Shown here piece after piece: positions 1 through 11,672 of a DNA stretch of 64,000 nucleotides. The stretch lies in contig NC_092341.1 in assembly GCF_046630445.1 (NCBI RefSeq), forward strand, positions 221,028,001 through 221,092,000, in the 5' to 3' direction. The notes beneath the pieces were generated by a model, which worked only from the letters and a program-made list of their open reading frames with translations, had not been told where the DNA came from and did not search any database. The translations under genes and the position numbers were made by a program. Source of the stretch: Rutidosis leptorrhynchoides (Eukaryota > Streptophyta > Magnoliopsida > Asterales > Asteraceae). Positions within the stretch are counted from its first letter, which is position 1, and every line of letters starts with the position of its first letter.

Positions 1-1909
1 TATTGTGAATTGTACACAACAGGGTAAAACAGCGCACTTTCAAAGACTGGCATTAAGTTCAGCAAAAGCAACTAATTTTGACGACAATATGCAAAATAAA
101 TGTGATATAACAACTGCAGGAATGAACAAATGATGTGCACCATTTATCATTCAAACAAACAACAATATGTTTGGAAACTATGGTAAAATTTAATCAATTT
201 TCTACGCTAATCACCCTCAATAATTTAAATTGTTACTGATTTCTTGCAAATGAGGGCATTGCAAGATCTTAAGTGTGGGAAGGGATTAAATTTTTTCGAA
301 TTTTAAACATTTGACTTATACACTTGGTTTAATAGCCACCATTAACTTTTACTAGTAACGCAGTAGTTGTATTAGAATCTAGTGCTCTCTGATAATAAAG
401 AACAGCCCTAATCTTATATACTGACTACCCACTTCTAGTGTAAATTTTTAAAAAAAATTCAACTAAATGAACTCAAAATCATGTTTATACATATTTATGA
501 ACGATAAAACTAAGTGTTAACACCGAAATTATTGTTATCTCGGAAAGGACATAAATTGAGAAACAACCCAAAACGCTTGAATTCATTTAAAATGGAATAG
601 AAGATAATAAAAAGGCAAAGAAAGAAAAATAAAAGCCAAGTGTGGGAAAAATTTACCAAGTTATTTAAAACATATATCACATATTTTTGTGCAAATAATT
701 GAAGATACTTTTGTTTTGGACGATATTAATCAGTTTTACCCAGTTTATTGTAATATAAATGGAATTTAAAAGGAAGTAAAGTCTTCCGAGAAAAAGACAC
801 GCGCTTCTTGATTTAGGTCAGGAAGTTGTCGTCCAGACCAGTTGTAGAGTCTACAAAAAACCTTGAAAAGTTTTCTCGAAAATTAGCTGGAAATCTATGG
901 ACCTCAGCATCAAACAGGGTCGCCAAGTGGTCATACTTATCCTAACCATGAGAGGATCTGTCTCGTACAATGGGGGGCACCGTGCAAATTAGCTTATAAG
1001 ACTAATGAATCAGATCTCCAGAAAGGATAATCTCCTTAAAGATTAAAAATCAGCTTTTAAGCCTGATATTACTCAATCCTTGAGATTGACTTTAAAGATT
1101 GAGAATTACAAACTCATCGAATTCGATGATATCTAAATTCGAGCTTGAACGAGAAAATATTTTGATCAAAATTAAAACCGATTTATTTTCTAAAAACCTA
1201 TTTTCAATGCGTTCATTACCATTGAACGTAAAATCCTAGGAATTCACCTGGAATTCATTAGGTCACCTGAACCAAATCGGGTGTCAACCGTAAGAACGGT
1301 GGTTGCATAGCATGGTCGAAGACAGGACCTTTTGCCAGACCAAAAAACTATAGGGTGATCTTTACTATTGCTCCTACAAAGGATAGTAATTGCATCCGAC
1401 ACGTTGTGGACCATGAACATCTGCATGTCATTAGACATTACCTTAACAGTTATTTGTTCAACGCTTTCTTTTACAACCGAACGGTAGTTTACCGAAAGGT
1501 AATATACGGAGCAAGTATACTGGACGTGTTGCTTTTCAAATATAAGGTTAGCAAGTGGGTGACACAAAACCGCAAGTTTTGAGCTAAAATTTTAAAATAT
1601 GAAACCCACACAACCCACAAAAATATTTTGCAAACACCGGTGAAGGGTTATTTCGAAAAACTTATCTAGGGTAAAAGCTAGATTGAATTTTCAAAAGATC
1701 AAATATTTTCATAAAAATCCAATTTTCTAAAGGATCTAAATTTTTATAGTCATGTGGGACTATAAACCACAACGTTACTATCATTGTTCATACCTCCGTA
1801 AAAAAATCACTGATGTACAAAGTGTGAAGAATAAAGAAGTGATTCTAGTAAAGTTATATTCAAGTTCTATATTGCTTGAGGACAAGCAACGCTCAAGTGA
1901 GGGAATATT
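1..1909 (+). mobile_element. Athila-type Ty3/gypsy, 3' internal region (fossil)
   Basis: Noncoding, AT-rich stretch leading directly into a polypurine tract (about 1892-1907) and then an LTR. The phrase ATTGCTTGAGGACAAGCAA (1870-1888) just before the tract, and repeated AAGTGTGGGA-like purine motifs (around 270 and 640), are typical of the 3' untranslated part of Athila-lineage elements. No convincing coding region was found on either strand, and the short ORFs at 1244-2368 lack family features. The body and 5' LTR of the element would lie to the left, outside the window. The lineage call rests on remembered family style, not on a database search. Confidence 0.6.
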
Positions 1910-3573
1910 TGATAATGCTAAAAACAAACATATATTTCATAGCATTATCCTTCAAGAAAGACAATCTTTTAGTTGCAATTGTTCTATTTACAAGTGATAT
2001 TCGTTTAAATAATAAAAGGTGAAGACAAAAGACAGATTCGACGATTTGAAGACGCAAACAACCAAAAAGCTAAAAAGTACAAGTTACAATCCAAGTGGTT
2101 CAAATTATTGATAAGAAACGTCTCAAAATTACAAGAGTATAAGCCGCAAAACGTAAAGTACAAGATATTAAATTGTACGAAAGGACGTTCGAAAATCCAG
2201 AACCGGGACCTGAACCGAGTATCAACGCACGACGCAACGGACCTAAAATTACAAGTCAACGATGCACAAGAATATAATATAATATATATGTATAATTATA
2301 TAAATTTATATATATTATATTATATAATAAATAAATCAAGAGCCGCCCACGTTTTAAACTCCATATGAGCTGGGACAGCTGGCCATGCGATCGCATGGCC
2401 AGGAAGGGGAAGAAGCATGCGATCACATGATCCCAGATATCAGGCCAGGTCCTATAAATTGCAACGTTTTTGGACGAATTTTACACACCTTTTCTCTATC
2501 CTTCTCTGCTCTCCCTCAAATATATTTATATTTATATTATAATTTTAATTTTAATATTAAGTTAATAATAATAAGGTTATAGTAGCGAATGTTTTAAGCT
2601 TGTAAGTCGAAACTCTGTCAGTGTAACATTGCGCGATAAATACTCATTGTAAGTTATGCAACCTTTTTAAATTAATGTCTCGTAACTAAGTTATTATTAT
2701 GCTTATTTAAGCCGAAGTAATTGTGATGTTGGATTAAATATTAAGACGGGGTTATTGGGCTTTGGACCATAATTAGGGTTTGGACAAAAGACCGACACTT
2801 GTGGAAATTGGACTATGGGCTATTAATGGGCTTTATATTAACTAAATGATATCTCATTAATTTAATATAGAGATTTATAATTTGACGTATTTATATATAA
2901 CCACATACGCTTGACTGGGTACGGTGGGCGGGATATTTATAAAAACTAATAATTATTCATTTGTACGGACACGAGAATGGATTAATAGTCAATGGACTCA
3001 TTAAAACAGGGGTGGATTACATTCAAGGGTAAATGGTGTAATTGTTAACAAAGTATTAAAATCTTGGATTACACGCAGTCGATAACCTGTGTATTCATTA
3101 AACAAAGTATTAAGACCTTGTTACAGTTTGAATCCCCAATTAGTTGGAATATTTGACTTCGGGTATAAGGGTAATTTGACGAAGACTTTCGCACTTTATA
3201 ATTATGACCGATGAACTATTATGGACAAAACCAGATGGACATATTGAATAATCTAGGACAAATGACAATTAACCCATGGTAATAAATTAAAATCAACACA
3301 TCAAACATCATGATTACGGAAGTTTAAATAAGCATAATTCTTCTATTTTATATCTCATCACACTTTTATTTATCGTCATTTTATTTATCGTACTTTAAAT
3401 TACTGCACTTTTATTTATCGCATTTTTATTTATCATCATTTACTTTACGCTTTAAATTAAGTTATATTTATATTTAATATTTTACATTAGGTTTTAATTG
3501 TGATTTAAGTCTTAAAATCGACAAAACGGTCATTAAACGGTAAAACCCCCCATTTATAATAATAATAATACTG

Positions 3574-3622
<49 letters not shown>

Positions 3623-3860
3623 TTATACAAATATAGTTTAAAATAAATATAGCGCTAAACTTAGTTGTATCCCTGTGAACGAACCAGACTTACTAAAAAC
3701 TACACTACTTTACAATTAGGTACACTACCTATAAGTGTTGTAGCAAGGTTTAGGTATATCCATTCAATAAATAAATAAATAACTTGTGTAAATTGTATTG
3801 TATTTAATAGTATTTAGTAATAAAAATAATAGTATTTCGTATACACCTCTGCACACATCA
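1910..3860 (+). repeat. Athila-type 3' LTR (fossil)
   Basis: The LTR starts TGATAATGC right after the polypurine tract and ends ACACATCA, giving the usual TG...CA termini and about 1.95 kb, a normal Athila LTR length. A TATA-like CCTATAAATT lies near 2450, followed by a pyrimidine-rich leader. The sequence just before the right end (about 3660-3860) has no coding content. Directly after base 3860 the sequence is in the middle of another element's gag, so this element inserted into the Tat-lineage element described next and is the younger of the two. Confidence 0.6.
3576..3614. repeat. (TA)n microsatellite
   Basis: An almost pure TA run of about 38 bases inside the Athila LTR, likely length-variable. 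Confidence 0.9.
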
Positions 3861-3867
3861 AAAAGAT

Positions 3868-5783
3868 ATGCAACACAAATTCAAACAGCCAGATGTCATT
3901 CAGCAAATGATTGAAAAGTACTGCGCGGAAAATAAAGAAACGCGACCGAAGAAAGTAGCTGAAATAACATCCGCAATAGACAAATTTGTAGGGCATATAT
4001 CTGATTACCCGATTACTACACCACCCATTGTGCCTGCAACTCTGGGTGTATATTCGGGGTTAACAGATCCACTTAATTTTTTGCAAATATTTGAAGGGGT
4101 TGTAAGCACATATAATTGGGATGAGCCGGTTGCGTGCTGCGTATTTCCAATGGTGCTGCAAGGCTTAGCGCATGAATGGTTCCATAATCTAAGCGCAAGA
4201 AGCATTGTGGGGTTTGTTGATTTGAGAGAAAAATTTCTTTTGCAGTTTCAAAATTTGCTTCCGCAGAAAAAACGCACATTGAGTGCCATGATATTAAACA
4301 AGGATTCAAAGAAACATTGGGAAGTTTATTGACAAGATACATTTATGAGTGCCAGAAAATTCCAAATCTCAATGAAGATCAGAAAATTTCTGGGTTTGTG
4401 CATGCGATAAATCCGCAGAGGCACCCAACGCTTATGCGGCGTTTGCGACGAGATGTACCGCGTAATTTTTCCAAAGTCATGCAAGAAACATATGACTATA
4501 TTCATTGTGGTGAGGACAGCAATATAGTGCAAAATTGTGCGTGGGGCAAAGACAGAACTTGGCATGATGATAATGACACATACCGTGATGGTAACGGGGA
4601 TGGACATCGTGATTACAACTGCGGATCTGGACAGCAACGAAGGAATAATAATGGTAGAAATTGGCGCAATGATCGGCAGCGCAACAATGGCGATGGTAGT
4701 AATCAAGGCTATAACAACCGAGACAGGAATTATACGCGAAAGTGGAGTAATGATTCCTTTTCTGTAATTCAAACATTATCAAAAATGCCAAAAGAAATAC
4801 TTTTGCAAGAGCGTATTGCTAAGGCATTTCCAGATCCTCCTCAGTTGAATGATAATAATAGGCGTGACAAATCTAAATTTTGTATCTTTCTCGATGATTA
4901 TGGGCATGATACAAATAGATGTCGCGACCTTGTTGAGTTAGTTGCAGATGCGGTTGCGCAAGGGAAATTGAATCATCTCTTACTTAACAAGGAAACAAGC
5001 ACAATAGATGCAATGGTGGTACCCGCATTGGCGGCTACTCCAAAAACACCAAATGTCAATACGGTGGTGCAACAAGAACGCAAAGCGCCCGCGGTCAAAC
5101 ACCTAGGTGCAAAGGTGTTGGGCAAAAAGGAAAGTTTGCAACAAATTCAAGTAATCAACATGGTGACTGTTAATGGTAATGTGCAAAGGCAGAAACTTGT
5201 TGAAACTTATGCGAATTGGCAGCTTAAGCCTATAACTTTCATATCAGAAAAAGATTGCGGATTTTTGGAGGAGCCAATTGTGATATCATGCAGGATTGCG
5301 GAAGTTGGTATTCAAGTGATGAAAGTACATGTCGACACTGGTAGTAGTGTTGATGTTATGTACAATCAGTGTTTTCGCAAGCTGCCAAAGGATATTCAAT
5401 CCAAGCTTAAGTCAACCGCGATGTCTTTATCGGGTTTTTTAGGAGAATCTGCGTGGCCTATAGGGCAATTAGATTTAGAGATTGAAATCATGGATGAAAA
5501 AAACGCAATGCTTGTACGTAAAGCTTTGTTGAATCTGTATGTCACGAATACTATGTCGCGTTATAATATTGTTCTAGGACGCACAGCTGTATGTAAGCTG
5601 GGGATTGTTTCCTCACCAATCCATGGTATGGTAAAGTTTGCAACTTCTAAAGGCATTGCAACGGTCACATCTGCGGTTTTAGAATCATTATGTGCATCTA
5701 TAATGGTGGATGACAATATTGGAACAGAAGGCCATGTTGTAGTTGCAAATATGGAAGTGATGATGCTTAAATGGTCTTTCTAG
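3868..5783 (+). pseudogene. Tat-lineage gag and retropepsin (fossil)
   Basis: The first part is a retrotransposon gag domain, with an aromatic-rich helix set around EWFHNLSARSI. A basic, Asn/Arg/Gly-rich segment follows, then a CCHC-like FLDDYGHDTNRCRDL motif typical of Tat gag. The C-terminal third is an aspartic protease with the active-site triad DTGSS (around 5335), downstream SGFLGE and ILGR motifs, and the beta-rich spacing expected of a retropepsin. The product would package element RNA and process the polyprotein. The reading is broken about once, and its 5' part is cut by the Athila insertion. It is not a host gene. Confidence 0.65.
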
Positions 5784-6698
5784 AGAAGTATGAAGTTAAG
5801 ATAAGATGCTATAATGCGAATGTGGGTAGTACGAAAGTTGACGTAGATATTATTGTTTAGAAATGGATATGGCAAATGCATTTAGCCAGTGTATGTTGTT
5901 TTTTTTTTAAAAACAAAGCAATGTGCATAAATGAAGAAAGTGTTTTGGTTTCTGTCAAGGTATCATTATATGCGAGTAAAATTATGATTGCTTAAACTGT
6001 GATAGTAGCGCATATATAATATGGCAAGTTATGCGTGCAAGTTCCATAAACCAAGGAAATTTTTTAATAAATATAGCATAAAGTGATGGAAAAGCCCACT
6101 TAATGCAGAATTATATTAACATTCATGATGAAATTGATCTTATGAAAATAATGATGTTTAAGCTGATAGTCAGTGCAAAATCGCATTCGTTGCATTGTGC
6201 GAAATAGAGTGATGATAGAAAATGTAAACTTGTACGAAAATAGTTGACTGGAAACATTATATAAGTAACAAACTCGCAATTATGTAAGTGATGGTAAAGC
6301 CCACTTGTTGTTTCATATAAATAATTGAAAGGTGTATGCGAAAAGATGGATATTTGTAACTTTCCCAAAGTATTTAACTTAGCAATACTTGGATGCTTCG
6401 CATAAAACACATATTTACCTAAGGATCGTTTCGGCGGACTTAGAAGATTCATAATGTGCATGATGCACGCGCATACAGGTTGTTTCGCATAAAGTAATTG
6501 CTTATTATGTGCACAATAATAAGTAATGAAATTACAAAGGGCAACGTTAGTAATTGTGAATATTAATAAAGTACTTAAGCGTTATAAAAGTAAACAGTTG
6601 CAACTGATATAAAAAAATTTCTATTGATAAAACCGCGTAAGAGTGCGGTTATGTGTTACAAAATAAAATACAAACTTAATTGCGGAATGACTACAAAT
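5784..6698. other. Noncoding internal part of the Tat element
   Basis: AT-rich sequence between the protease and the antisense ORF, exactly where pol would normally lie. I see no reverse transcriptase (no YxDD box) and no integrase zinc finger in any frame. Confidence 0.5.
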
Positions 6699-9373
6699 TT
6701 ACAGTTTCAATTCTGCAACATCCTTAAAGCTGATATTTTCTTGTTGTCTAAACGCGATAAGATCCGGAATGTCAATATGTTCTATTGCTTTGCTGGTTTC
6801 TGTGCAAACGTCATTGGCAATCTCTATGTCGCATACCTCCTTTTCAATAACTTCTGGGTATGGGGCGCCAATACCATAAGCAGTTGAGATTAACGTTAAA
6901 AACTCACAGCGTTCGCGGAGTCTAACCGCGTTAAGATATGCTTGGAACTTTTCAGAAACTAGTTTGGAGTCCATAATCTTATGGTCAAGGTCAGGCAGAT
7001 ATGCAATAAGTTGCTTGAATTGATCGCCTGTGGTTGCGAGTTGCTGTTGAGACTCTGCGGTGATAATAAGCGTAGTTACTTGAGCTTCGGCTGATTTAAG
7101 CGCGGTTTTCGCAGTTTCAAGCTCTTTCTTTAGCTTCGCATTCTCTTTTTCAAGACGAGAGGTTTTCTTCTTAGCTTGTTCGGCCGCGTTAGTTTGACTT
7201 TCAAGTTCAGCAACTAAGCTATCTCTGCGTTGAATATCATCGACTAAGAAGCAAACTGCAGAGTATAAGTTCTGCACCCTAGCACTCTCCATTGTTTCAT
7301 CATCAACTTTCTGCAGCTCAGCACGAATATCTTCAGGAACCGCGTGACCAAGCTGTTTAATCTGGTATGCGGCTGTCTCTCGATCGATATTCACGTGTTC
7401 GAGGAGATGATCAAATTTAACAGATGTAATTGGACTCGCTGGGGCAAAATTTTTGTCAAAAATGCCCTCAGGTATGTCTTGCTAAATGTTGAAATGTGGA
7501 CCCTCTTGAGAACTCTTGGTGAGATCGATAGGCTCTGCATGCAAATATTTGATAAAATTATTATTAAGAAAACGCAGTATGAATGCGAAGAATACACAAC
7601 AAAGTATGTATAAATAGTTCGCATACCTTCTTCAGACTCTTCATGAGTAGATCGTTTAGCGCGTTTCTTTGATGTTGTTGCTGGAATAGGTGCAGTGCTT
7701 TTGCGTTTCGCTTTATCATGAATCCCAGGAATTATGTTCTCATTTATTAATGGCTCTTCAATGTCGGTGGCTTCATTACCATCTTCTAGCGAGCGACGGT
7801 ATGAAGTGAATCCTCTAATATCCTTCTCGCGCATAAGATTTGCAAGAGAAATCTCTGCGAAAATAAAAACAAGTGTTAACAGTAATGAATATGTGTAAAT
7901 ACGTGTTAATTGTAAGTAAATTGTAAAGCAATAAATGCATACCATCACCATCTGCATCTTTGAAGATGCCTATTTGGTTGGACCATGGCCAATGCGTGAA
8001 AATCCTGCCTACATGAAGAGGCACAATCCCATACGGGCGAATCTGTAGGCGTGCGTTTGTGATTAACTACAATGTTTCTGTTTGATACTCATCAAGATCA
8101 ACACGGTTTTTGCTGTTTTTTGAGTATGCGGTAACCCAGGTATCAACATTGCGATACTTGCGAAGGGCGGTAGTTTTAACAAAGAAGAAAGATTGTTGCC
8201 AATTGCCAACGTTTTCTTTGGGAGTATCCATTACTCCATTGCGGCATTTGAGCTTGAACCAGCTGGCGTCATGTGTCAGAATGGTAGAAAACTTGCGGAA
8301 GACATCTAGTGAGACGGGCCTGTTGAGCGCGTTGCAGTACATCTCAAACAGAATGAGTTTCGCAACCGCATTAGGGTGAAATTGGCTGGGGCTCACTGCG
8401 TAGAATTGACACGCACTTAAAAAGAAATCAGTAAAAGGGAACCTAAGGTTGCCTAAATATATTGAAGTTTCGTATACAACAAAATAATCCTTTGGTGGTA
8501 GGGGTGTTCATCGGTTCGGTTTTCGGTTTGTTCGGTGTATTCGGTTCGGTGTACTCGGTTTTGAATTTTTTTTGGGCAAAACCGAAAATCGAACCGAAAA
8601 CCGAATTCAAAGTTGAAACCGAACCGAACCGAAAACCGAATTCGAATTCGGATTCGGTTCGGTTTCCGGTTAAAACCAAATATTATGAAAAATTTAAGAA
8701 CGATGGTAGTTTAATTTTGGCATTACTAATGTCTTAGTTATTTACAACCTAAAACAATGACATACTAATAAATTATCAAGAATTCGATGATTTATTAAAA
8801 TTTACAGCTTAATTATGACATTTAATGCTTCTGTTATTAAGAAGAACATAATAATTTGAGTAACATAATTATAATATGAGTTACCACATCGTCATATTGG
8901 TGAGAAACTATTTTATTAATTGGATCCCAAATTATAATGACATAAAAACATAAATATACAAATTAAATATATAAAAATTTTGAATTCGGTTTTCGGTTAA
9001 ACCGAATTTAGAATTTTCAAAACCGAAAACCGAACCGAAAACCGAATTCAAATTCGGTTTCGGTTTTGACTCGATCCGAAAACCGTTTTTCAAATTCGGT
9101 TTGGTTTTTTCCGGTTTGGTTTCGGTTTGGTGTTTGGGTTAAACGGTTTCAAACCAAATACTGACCACCCCTATTTGGTGGATTATTTGCAGTGGTGCCC
9201 GCTGTAGGTGCAATAGGCTCAAATAACTCAAGCATTGGGTAGTTGAGTTTGATTTGTGTAAGCCTTTCATCCGTAATAAGCGACTCAAAGTCGTTAACTG
9301 ATGGACCAGCAGCAGAGGGAGAAGGTGTCGCAGACATATTGAAGGTATAAGATAAAGGCTTTTGTGTAAGCAC
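6699..9373 (-). pseudogene. Antisense extra ORF of the Tat element, gypsy-type transposon family (fossil)
   Basis: Several minus-strand coding blocks lie in order. A Ser/Pro-rich start (9373-9174) is followed by a globular block (8396-8067) with SPSQFHPNAVAKLILFE and a WFKLKCR-like core, resembling the plant-wide 'putative gypsy type transposon' domain (Pfam PF04195). A linker comes next, then a long coiled coil (7394-6699) with heptads around RLEKENAKLKKELETAKT. The blocks are separated by AT-rich stretches that look like introns. Function is unknown even in the family, and the coiled coil suggests oligomerisation. A hAT-type MITE (8499-9173) has inserted into the first block. The call rests on motif style and position between missing pol and the 3' LTR. 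Confidence 0.55.
8499..9173. mobile_element. hAT-type MITE with GGTTCGG/CGAACC-rich ends
   Basis: A 675-bp noncoding element bounded by terminal inverted repeats: TAGGGGTGTTCA on the left and the reverse complement TAGGGGTGGTCA on the right. The 8-bp target duplication TTTGGTGG is perfect (8491-8498 and 9174-9181), which is diagnostic of the hAT superfamily. Both ends are filled with degenerate GGTTCGGTTTTCGG tandem motifs in opposite orientation, so single strands could fold into a long hairpin. It interrupts the antisense ORF of the Tat element and is therefore younger. A related end appears at 63709. Confidence 0.85.
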
Positions 9374-9764
9374 GCAAAGTAGCGTAAACGCAGGAAGTTA
9401 GAAAATTATGTTGAAGATTATAAGTGTAAGTTTTTGAGAGAGAAAATGGCAAGGGTAAGTGAACTTTCAAATATGCGGTTATATCTTCTATTTATACTAT
9501 CAAGATCGCAAAGTGCCGTTTAAATGAAATCATCACAAAGCAACGGCTATTAAAATGCGAAGGGATTTCAACGGATGGAAATATAGCCGTTGGAATAAAT
9601 AATACGATGCAGATGGATCATTTGAAAGATGTGCGGTGCTGCATATCAAAATATACCTATGCGAATATTTTTTTAAAAAGGATCATGTACACTACAATTT
9701 TTATTTTTAAGAGTTTATTGTATTGCATTTTCTGCGAAAATGTAACACAATAAACTGGGGGACT

Positions 9765-10160
9765 TGATCATATACATACATATGTATATGTATAATTTTA
9801 AGTGCGAAATGTTGCTTAAAGGCAAAGACGCGAAACTGATGAACCTCGGTGAATGTTAATGTATGCAGTGAGATTACGCGGAATATTAGAGTGCGTAGGA
9901 TTCTCGCACTACTTGTGCGGAATGCCTAAGTGCGCGCACATCTTACTTCCGCGCAGATCTCAAACCTATAAATAGGGAGCTTGGCCTCTCATTTTAGGTT
10001 GTTGATTCTGGAAGAATTGTTTTAGCCATATTGATCTCTCTCGTGAGTTTGCCCGAGACTTGATCTTTGTTGATTAAAGTAATTTACGAAGATCGATTGT
10101 TGATCGTTTAGCACTTAACGAAATATGACAATAAGGTCCCAAAATCCTAATCGACATCCA
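9765..10160 (+). repeat. Tat-lineage 3' LTR
   Basis: Begins TGATCATATAC immediately after the polypurine tract. It contains a TATA box CCTATAAATAGGG near 9964 followed by a leader with Ser-codon-like TC richness, as in short Tat LTRs. The right end is placed at GACATCCA by the CA rule, but no partner LTR is in the window to fix it. Confidence 0.5.
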
Positions 10161-10229
10161 TTATATCCCTCATTGCACTCGAACCTTGATTAGCCTTTAT
10201 AGGATAATGTAGGATTGATCACACACTAC

Positions 10230-10412
10230 CTCTCTAGTATTCTCTTTGTAAACCAAGAGTCCGCACTTCTACATTTATTTACATCAAGCTTAATAGATTG
10301 AGCTGTTAATGCAACTTGTTCCTCTACAACCTTTAAATGAGTAAAAAATGGCTTCACTAAACCCGATGCAAGCTTCTCGCTATTTCCATTAATGGAAACA
10401 AACAATTCACAT
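10230..10412 (-). pseudogene. CIP7-like exon (partial host gene copy)
   Basis: One clean 183-nt open exon with an acceptor (TATAG before 10412) and a donor (GTAGTG after 10230). It encodes about 60 residues including [20 protein letters not shown], then an [15 protein letters not shown] stretch and WFTKRILER. This matches the conserved N-terminal exon 2 of plant COP1-interacting protein 7 (CIP7)-like proteins as I remember them; CIP7 was described as a COP1-interacting nuclear transcriptional regulator. The exon has no stop or shift and sits at the expected splice phase. The first exon is not found upstream; an RBM18-like pseudogene is there instead. The Tat LTR begins about 70 bp beyond the donor, so later exons, if any, are off the left edge. 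It is most likely a captured or duplicated fragment. Confidence 0.6.
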
Positions 10413-10496
10413 CTATAGAAAAAATTATTATATTAAATCAAAATCATTATGTGCAACATATGCAATATTAAGTACATTGGCTCGATAGTAACATTA

Positions 10497-11672
10497 GAAA
10501 AGTCCTCAAACAGAATCTTTCCAAATGAAAGTCTTCAAACAGAATCTTTCCAAATGAAGAGAACATTTTAATCTAAGCAGCCCTGTTAATAATAAAAGTC
10601 GCAAGATGAGCTGGTTTAGGTGTGTTAGTTAACAGGTCAAAATGGGTGGGTTGAAATGGGCCATTTTATGAATGAGTCTGCATGGTTCCCATAGAATTAT
10701 TATTGTATCATAATGTGTTGAATTGTTGATTAGGATCACAAAAACAATATGATCATAAGAACAATAATCTAAATTTGTGAATACAGATCATGAGGTTACA
10801 CATTTGTATGATTTGAAAATTAAAATAGACTTTGGGTGACTTTTAGACTGGTTACCCCATTCATCCTGTTCCGTTATAGCCAGGGTTTTGATTTGACAAG
10901 CTTAAGATAAAACATAGCACAAATCAGTGAATTCATATCTACATGTGCAGAAATTGGCATCTGTGGAGTTTCGATAAAGGTTGCTACGGAAGGGTATGTC
11001 TTTGCTTACTCCGTTATTCTCTATTCAAGGTTACCAACATAGAGTCGACTTTCACTATTTTCATCCAAATTGGCATTGTTATCTTTGTCCTGCATTAGTT
11101 AAATACATTAGTTCAATAGTAACATTAGGAAAAAAGAAAAGATGTTACCTTGAATGTCTAGGTGAGAGCTGAAATCCTGCATAATCAATAGGTGTATCTA
11201 ATTCCATATTTCACCAGTCCACCTTAAAGATCCCTAAAAACGCCCAAAATCACAATGTCAATAATTGATATATGTATGACAAAAACAATACAAAGTATAG
11301 CACAATACATTATTAGTTCACCATTATGTGATTATAAAGATCCCAGTGAGCTAATCAACCTAAAATCAAATAATCTGTCCTAATTTAAGCTAACTAAAAG
11401 ACGATAGTTCTAGCACGAAGAAATCTGCCCTAATTTAAGCTAACTAAAAGACGATAGTTCTAGCACGAAGACAACGATGATCCATATTTTGAGATAAGTT
11501 TTTCAGTTGAAGAATATAAAAATTGGTTACAAAAGCATAACCTACAAAAAATGAAACAAAAACTATCTGATGCTTAAAAAACAAAACAAACGTAAACCCT
11601 AAAATTTCAAGTCACAAAATAATCAAAATCAATTTGGGTAGCTTCTATTTATACCTGCGTTTTTGTTCCCAT
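10497..11672 (-). pseudogene. RBM18-like RNA-binding protein pseudogene, first three exons
   Basis: Exon 1 (11672-11655) encodes MGTKTQ and ends in a GTATAA donor. Exon 2 (11089-11010) encodes DKDNNANLDENSESRLYVGN, an RRM start with the RNP2-like LYVGNL. Exon 3 starts at 10582 and continues with AA, then IKMFSSFGKI and LFEDF. Splice phases agree across all three. The order and sequence resemble plant homologues of RNA-binding protein 18 (GNLDLRITEAALIKMF...). Two in-frame TAG codons occur, one after GNLE in exon 2 and one in place of Leu in AALIKMF of exon 3, and a 28-bp piece of exon 3 is duplicated in tandem. After EDF the similarity stops, so the RRM is incomplete. It is non-functional as a protein. 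Confidence 0.6.
11373..11472. repeat. 50-bp tandem duplication
   Basis: Two adjacent 50-bp copies that I see differing at a single base (TCTGTCC versus TCTGCCC), lying in intron 1 of the RBM18-like pseudogene. The near identity implies a recent event. Confidence 0.85.

Larger units (their letters stand above)
3861..10160 (+). mobile_element. Tat-lineage Ty3/gypsy element lacking visible pol (fossil)
   Basis: Parts in order are gag with protease (3868-5783), a noncoding stretch (5784-6698), an extra ORF on the opposite strand (6699-9373), a polypurine tract AAACTGGGGGA (about 9752-9762), and a 3' LTR (9765 to about 10160). Tat-lineage elements are known to carry an extra ORF of the 'putative gypsy-type transposon' family, often antisense between pol and the 3' LTR, which is what is seen here. 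No reverse transcriptase, RNase H or integrase motifs were found, so this is a non-autonomous or internally shortened copy. The 5' end is beyond the Athila insertion and outside the window. The right boundary is uncertain by a few tens of bases. Confidence 0.6.

Noticed and set aside
4326-4791. Two minus-strand ORFs of 148 and 104 codons
   Set aside because: Complement of the Asn/Asp-rich gag segment; composition mirrors it.
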